From Bathynomus jamesi (taxonomy: Eukaryota; Arthropoda; Malacostraca; Isopoda; Cirolanidae), in contig JAJOZX010008852.1 in the NCBI GenBank assembly GCA_023014485.1, forward strand, positions 101,043 through 165,042: 64,000 nucleotides of DNA. Direction: 5' to 3'. Made by a program: the position numbers and the translations under genes. Below the pieces are notes generated by a model. The model had not been told where the DNA came from, searched no databases, and was given only the letters and a program-made list of their open reading frames with translations. Position 1 is the stretch's first letter; every line of letters starts with the position of its first letter. Shown here in pieces: positions 59,216 through 64,000 of this stretch.

Positions 59216-59261
59216 ATTCCCTGACGAGGTGTAGCTCTGAATACACGAAAGGCCTTGGAAT
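59216..59261 (+). ncRNA. hammerhead ribozyme motif, Penelope 1 plus copy
   Basis: ATTCC at 59216-59220, CTGACGA at 59221-59227, helix II arms GTGTA and TACAC, GAAA at 59247-59250, then AGGCCTT and GGAAT at 59257-59261 pairing with ATTCC. Predicted cleavage falls after base 59256. AGGCCT is self-complementary, so helix III may form between two molecules. One G next to helix II may be bulged. Confidence 0.75.
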
Positions 59262-59355
59262 CGTTTTTCTTTTTCCTTGTGGATTTGCAGCATTCATTCA
59301 TTTCACGTGTTGAATTGTGAAATTCATACTATATATATATATATATATATATCCA

Positions 59356-59625
59356 CACATTTAACTGCAAACACGCAGTATAATTAACGTAAAGAACGAC
59401 GCTTGTATAGGAGATATTCCGCGCAAGACGAGAGAGAGAGAACGAAACAAATGAAAAAATGAGGTAACCACCCGGGAATCGAACCCAGGATCTTCCGATT
59501 ACCGGTCAGATGCGATAACCATTACACCATGGGCCTCACTCTTCCAAATGCCGTAATTCTTCTACATACGAGCAGAAACCAATGCCCCAAGGGGGCACCT
59601 CCCGCATGCCGTAACATTATATACA
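59356..59625. repeat. repeat with tRNA-like cassette, copy 1
   Basis: Begins CATTTAACTGCAAACACGCA, then GTAAAGAACGACGCTTGTAT. At 59461-59540 the minus strand reads TGGTGTAATGGTTATCGCAT (A-box-like), TCTGACCGGTAATCGGA (anticodon arm) and GGGTTCGATTCCCGGG (B box, T arm). The acceptor ends do not pair and base 33 is C, so it is not a normal tRNA gene. The unit repeats at 59626. Confidence 0.75.
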
Positions 59626-59860
59626 TTTAACTGCAAACACGCAGTATAATTAACGTAAAGAACGACGCTTGTATAGGAGATATTCCGCGCAAGACGAGAG
59701 AGAGAGAACGAAACAAATGAAAAAATGAGGTAACCACCCGGGAATCGAACCCAGGATCTTCCGATTGCCGGTCAGATGCGATAACCATTACACCATTTGT
59801 TTCGTTCTCTCTCTTTCGTCTTGCGCGGAATATCTCCTATACAAGCGTCGTTCTTTACGT
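59626..59860. repeat. foldback element enclosing a tRNA-like cassette, copy 2
   Basis: Direct repeat of copy 1 at its left, but the right side turns into the complement of its own start. GTAAAGAACGACGCTTGTAT at 59655 is answered at 59839-59858; arms of about 65 bases. The tRNA-like B box and anticodon arm lie between them (59731-59795), with GGC in place of GGT at the anticodon position. The 5' part of the tRNA-like region is cut by the right arm. Confidence 0.78.

Positions 59861-59861
<1 letters not shown>

Positions 59862-59897
<36 letters not shown>
59862..59897. repeat. (TA)n array
   Basis: TA alternation leading into CA just before a hAT-type element. Confidence 0.95.
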
Positions 59898-59903
<6 letters not shown>

Positions 59904-59905
<2 letters not shown>

Positions 59906-60408
59906 GTGGTGAGCTGGACCCGGTTCGCGCGGTTCGCACCGGTTCGCGCGAACCGGTTGTTAAAATCTTTTTGAAAATAAGAACCGGTTGTTAACTTTTT
60001 TGCTGGACGCTGAAGAGAGCATAGATGTACTGATATTTATGTTTTGCCTAATAATTCATTATTGCTAAAGTTGACTGAGCAATTTAATTTTAACTATGTA
60101 GATAATATGATGCTCGGTTTTTATTAAATAATTCTTCGTTTCTGATTTCATTAGAAACGTCTATTTCTCTAATTAACTATACTAATTAATTTTCATGCAG
60201 TTATTAATACCTAGCTGAATCATAAAATGCAGACACTTGAGAAAGGCAAATAGCGAGATAATTAATTTAATTAAAATTGCGAAAGGGTGGGGTGGGAAGG
60301 GTTGTCAATTTTTTATTGCCGAATTCAGAATTTTTTATACAGAACCCGGTGGTTAAAATTTTGGCAGCTTAGCGAACCGGTGGTTAAAATTTTGGCAGCT
60401 CACCACTG
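59904..60408. mobile_element. hAT-type MITE, 505 bases
   Basis: Ends CAGTGGTGAGCTG and CAGCTCACCACTG. Internal phrases with GAACCGGTTGTTAAAAT recur at both sides. Flanks are CA/TG microsatellite, so no duplication can be read. No ORF. Confidence 0.82.
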
Positions 60409-60439
60409 TGTGTGTGTGTGTGTGTGTGTGTGTATCGGC

Positions 60440-60622
60440 TGTTGATTGATGGCATGGAAAACGCAGTTTAATAATAAACAGGAACACCAGAGAAAAAATA
60501 AACATCCTTCAAGGTTTAATAGTACCAACGTTTTGGAATGCACTAATTCCATCTTCAGGGCTAAAACAATAAAATACCAAATCACATACAAAATACAAAT
60601 TGCTTAATAACAATTTAAAATA
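60440..60622 (-). mobile_element. Penelope-like family 2, 3' end, cut off by a mariner
   Basis: On the minus strand it reads GCCCTGAAGATGGAATTAGT and CATTCCAAAACGTTGGTACT, a tail phrase seen at the 3' ends of such retroelements. The rest of the element continues at 61908 beyond the mariner insertion. Confidence 0.65.
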
Positions 60623-61905
60623 TCAGGTCATCCCATAAGTAATGTCGTTTTTTAGATCGGAATTTGAAGGAAAAAAAAACTCGGCTGAAACTTTTTAATC
60701 TTACATATTTTCCATCGGAATCAATGACACTCTGCCAACGTCCTACAAGCTTTTCAATGCCATGTTTATAAAATTCAGGCGGTTTTGAGGCAAAAAACGT
60801 ACAAAGACTGGTGTGCAGGTCATCTAAAGAAGTATACTGTTTCTCGTCAAGATAGTTTTGCAGACTCCTGAAGAGATGATAATCTGAAGGTGCAAGGTCT
60901 GGAGAATATGGAGGATGTGGAAGTTTTTCCAACCCAAGCTGCTCAATTTTTGCAGAAGTGATCCGAGCGGTATGAGGACGTGCGTTGTCGTGGTGGAACA
61001 CGATTCCTTTCCGATTAACCAAAGAAAGTCTCTTTTCTTTTAGTGCAGTATTCCATCGATCCAGTTGTTGACAGTAGACTTGAGCGGTGATTGTTTGGTT
61101 GTGTGGTAAGGTTTCAAAGTGTATTACACCACCCTTATCTCACCAAACACTAAGCAACACCTTCCGAGGGTGAAGATTTGGTTTTGGCTGTGGTGTCGCT
61201 GGTTGTCCGGCACAAACCCACTGGCGACGGCGCTTAACATTCTGGTACAGTATCCACTTTTCATCACCAGTCACTAAACGGTGCAAAAACGGATCTTGGA
61301 GTTCACGGGAATGAAGAGCTGTGCCAATGTTTACCCGCACCCTCAGATTGTCGACCGACAATTCATGTGGCACTCATTTTCCTAACTTAGGCACTTTCCC
61401 GAGTTGTTGCAAATGTCGATGGATGGTGGACGGGGATGAATTGAGTTTCTGGGCCAATTCTTCGACAGTTGTTGAACAGTCTTCTTCAAGTGCGGCTAAC
61501 AGCAGGTCATCATCAAACTCAGCAGTGCGTCCAGAGCGTGCTGCATCTGTCAAACAGCAGTCACCATTCCTAAACTTTTGAAACCATCTTTGACATTTCC
61601 TCACATGCAGAATATCGTTGCCATAAACGTCCTGAATGTTTCGCGTTGCTTCAGTAGCACTATTTCCTTTTTTGAACTCATAAAGCATTATATGCCTGAT
61701 ATGCTCTTCTGATACCGCCATGTTTATGAGGGGTTCACATAAAGCAAAACACACGTCTTCACTGGTCAAGGTCTGTAAAGTATGTAGCGGAACACGATAG
61801 ATCTCGTCTTAGATATAACCTTCGGAAAATTTATGCTTAAACCGAGTAGGACTAGTTTAAACTTAATCTACCGTAAAAAACGACATTACTTATGGGATGA
61901 CCTGA
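60623..61905 (-). mobile_element. mariner family G, copy 2 (DD34D), near full length
   Basis: Ends TCAGGTCATCCCATAAGTAA and complement, TA on both sides, 1283 bases. Minus-strand transposase: MAVSEEHIRHIMLYEFKKGN, HTH STIHRHLQQLGKVPKLG, LVTGDEKWILYQN (first D), IVFHHDNARPHTARITSA (second D), LPHPPYSPDLAPSDYHLF (third D, 34 residues on), GIEKLVGRWQSVIDSDGKYV. Two Trp codons have become TGA (near 61373 and 61140), both the same base change, and a further shift separates the last part. It sits inside Penelope family 2 sequence. Confidence 0.93.
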
Positions 61906-61907
61906 TA

Positions 61908-63284
61908 GTTAAAAATTATAAAAAGTAGCTTAGAAAATGTAAAACATTAAAACTAAAAGGTAAATAAATGTGAAGTTAAAAAGTTACAATTATAAAAAGT
62001 GGCTAGGAAAAATATAAAAGCATTAAGACTGAAAGGTAAATAAAATAAAATAAACTAGTACCTTAACCAAAACATAGCAGATCTACCGATGATTCATCAG
62101 AATTTAGGTCTGGTTTTAATTTATAAATAAACAAAGATTCCATAATTTTGAGCTAAGGTCAGAGCTTCCGGCAGCAAGTACGGCTAAATTAGTCTGTAAA
62201 ATTGGGTGGTTATTGTTGTGCGAGTGATTACGTATGAGAGAATTAGGTGGTTTGCAAGGGGTAAATTTGTACAGACCGATTTACCGAGATGTTCATAAAT
62301 ACGGGATTATAAATGTCTTAGTTTTACCTATATATGACCCCATACAGTGGTCACACTTGTATTGATAAACTATGGATGACTTAAGAAGTGTAGGAATAAC
62401 ATCCTTGTATTTAAATAAATGGTAAATCGATTTAGACGGGGTGAATATAACTTTCATACACAGTTGTGGGTAGAATTCCTTGAGCAATTTTAAAAGTTTG
62501 TTTCTAATGTTAAAACTTGAGGTTCCCATATAGGGCAAAGTGAAATACAGGATATCTTTAGGGACTATATAGTTAAGTCTCTAGTTGTAGGGTTTATTAG
62601 TCTATTTAAGGTTCTGCCTATTGTAGTCTCCACCAGTCTAGAAGGGAAATTATTCTTGGTAAGGAGTTTTCGGATGAAATCTAGTTCATCGTGTAGTTTA
62701 ACCTTTTGAGGACCACGGGACATATTTGTCCCAACGGAAATAATAATATAAATTGTACAATGATGCAACGTTTCTACAAATACATCTACATGTTTATACA
62801 GGTATCGTTTAGTTGTCGGAAAATTAACCCCAAAATGGGTAATTTAAGTGACTATAGTTACTAATATCTAATTGTAAATAACAATAAAACTTAAACTTTT
62901 AAGTTCAAAGAAACGTATACTGGTCGTCAAAGGGTTAAAGTAATCTGAACAGATATTGAAAGCTCTATTGGTCAGAGTCGAAATTAAATTTCGTTTGAAA
63001 TCTAAAGGGATAAAGGAAGAAAAGTTCGTAGTAAGATTGGTGAATGTCGGCTTTCGGTAAACGGAAGTTTGAAGAGAGGAATTAGATTGTATTATCTTAA
63101 TGTCCAAAAAGGACAGAGCGCTATTAGATTCAGCTTCTGAAGTAAATTCAATATTAGGGTGCTTAGAATTAAGGTAATTACGAAACAAAGGGATATGGTC
63201 TGGTGATTTGAACAGGAGAAAAGTATCATCAATATATCTTCTATAAAAAACCGGTTTGAAGTTGGAAGGACACTCATTCAGCCA
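61908..63284 (-). mobile_element. Penelope-like retroelement, family 2, minus copy
   Basis: RT region near 62940-63281 carries NIEFTSEAESNSALSFLDIK and VYRKPTFTNLTTNFSSFIPL. The GIY-YIG start is at 62330-62380 (IVYQYKCDHCMGSYIGKTKT), followed by its C-terminal part to about 62090. Frames are shifted. It faces a nearly identical plus copy across a 38-base spacer. Confidence 0.87.
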
Positions 63285-63322
63285 CCTTAGCTAACGCGTT
63301 TCTTTGTCATCATGAAGTCAAA

Positions 63323-64000
63323 TGGCTGAATGAGTGTCCTTCCAACTTCAAACCGATTTTTTATAGAAGATATATTGATGATACTTTTCTCCTGTTCAAA
63401 TCACCAGACCATATCCCTTTGTTTCGTAATTACCTTAATTCTAAGCACCCTAATATTGAATTTACTTCAGAAGCTGAATCTAATAGCTCTCTGTCCTTTT
63501 TGGACATTAAGATAATAAAATCTAATTCCTCTTTTGAAACTTCCGCTTACCGAAAGCCGACATTCACCAATCTTACTACGAACTTTTCTTCCTTTATCCC
63601 TTTAGATTTCAAACGAAATTTAATTTCGACTCTGACCAATAGAGCTTTCAATATCTGTTCAGATTACTTTAAAACTACACGATGAACTAGATTTCATCTG
63701 AAAACTCCTTACCAAGAATAATTTCCCTTCTAGACTGGTGGAGACTACAATAGGCAGAACCTTAATAGACTAATAAAACCTACAACTAGAGACTTAATTA
63801 TAGTCCCACAAAGATATCCTGGATTTCACTTTGCCCTATATGGGAACCTCAAGTTTAACATTCGAAACAAACTTTAAAATTGCTCAAGGAATTCTACCCA
63901 CAAACTATGTATAAAAATTATATTCACCCCGTCTAAATCGTTTACCATTTATTTAAATACAAGGATGTTATTCCTACACTTCTTAAGTCATCCCTAGTTT
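63323..64000 (+). mobile_element. Penelope-like retroelement, family 2, plus copy, runs off window
   Basis: Reads YRRYIDDTFLLFKSPDHIPL (YIDD catalytic box), NIEFTSEAESNSSLSFLDIK, AYRKPTFTNLTTNFSSFIPL, then LVETTIGRTLN-like sequence after a shift near 63680. Identical to the facing copy over the first 160 bases or so and very similar beyond. Confidence 0.87.

Larger units (their letters stand above)
57505..59310 (+). mobile_element. Penelope-like retroelement, family 1, plus copy
   Basis: Mirror image of the minus copy, sharing nearly every motif: NTLLSDRDTYKPLNRDQLED, PYLYGLVKTHKVNNPMRPIV, LVSFDVCSLFTKV, FGLAMGNPLSPVLANLYMEF, WYRYIDNIL (second D of the box changed to N), SLSFLDLKIW. A hAT MITE at 58396-58589 interrupts it just after ...KIWRCSN. 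The GIY-YIG part (NVVGCVYSIGCIQCNSVYY) is shifted. The catalytic change alone would inactivate RT. The 3' end 59113-59310 matches that of the minus copy and holds a hammerhead motif. Confidence 0.92.

Noticed and set aside
59461..59540. Functional tRNA gene on the minus strand
   Set aside because: Acceptor stem does not pair, base 33 is C, and the segment lies in a repeat with other altered copies.

Overview
This window is eukaryotic, almost certainly arthropod. Coding DNA is cut into short exons with GT/AG borders, long introns are AT-rich and carry (TA)n arrays, and most of the sequence is transposable elements. The only host gene I can support is scribble (scrib), the LRR/PDZ scaffold of epithelial polarity. 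It is on the minus strand: 18 exons lie between 54318 and 6538, splice phases agree at every junction, and the gene runs off both ends of the window. The exons here cover the distal leucine-rich repeats, both LAP-specific regions, a Pro/Gln-rich linker, PDZ1, PDZ2 and the start of the PDZ2-PDZ3 linker. The proximal LRR exons should lie to the right of the window and the later PDZ exons to the left. A short TTAGG run fits an arthropod but does not settle insect versus crustacean.

Layout from left to right: 1-5540 is a GC-rich non-LTR retrotransposon (gag with CCHC knuckles, endonuclease, RT, start of RNase H). 6538-7758 holds the last scrib exons of the window. 7.97-13.24 kb is a cluster of mariner-type elements and a large palindrome. 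One scrib linker exon sits at 13.6-13.8 kb. 13.9-19.96 kb is a decayed CR1-like LINE split by a 2.57 kb DNA transposon with CACTA termini and an intact 560-codon protein. 20-24 kb and 25.5-29.1 kb hold mariner, Tc1 and pogo-like elements around PDZ1 and LAPSDb exons. 29.5-33 kb has a tandem repeat, a foldback element and a tRNA-derived SINE. 33.3-35.5 kb has three scrib exons and a 5S-rRNA-like SINE. 38.4-44.3 kb is another mariner/Tc1 cluster. 45.3-46.8 kb has a Penelope end, SINEs and a hAT MITE. 49.6-54.3 kb has six of the scrib exons (LRR and LAPSDa). 54.9-64 kb has two Penelope-like families in head-to-head inverted pairs, with hammerhead-ribozyme motifs, nested mariner and hAT insertions, and a foldback repeat carrying a tRNA-like cassette.

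The elements do not form one pathway; they are layers of insertion into scrib introns. Nesting gives an order: the CACTA-terminated transposon entered the CR1-like LINE, a mariner entered Penelope family 2, and a hAT MITE entered Penelope family 1. Most transposases are broken. The 560-codon protein of the CACTA-terminated element is the only long mobile-element frame that is fully open.
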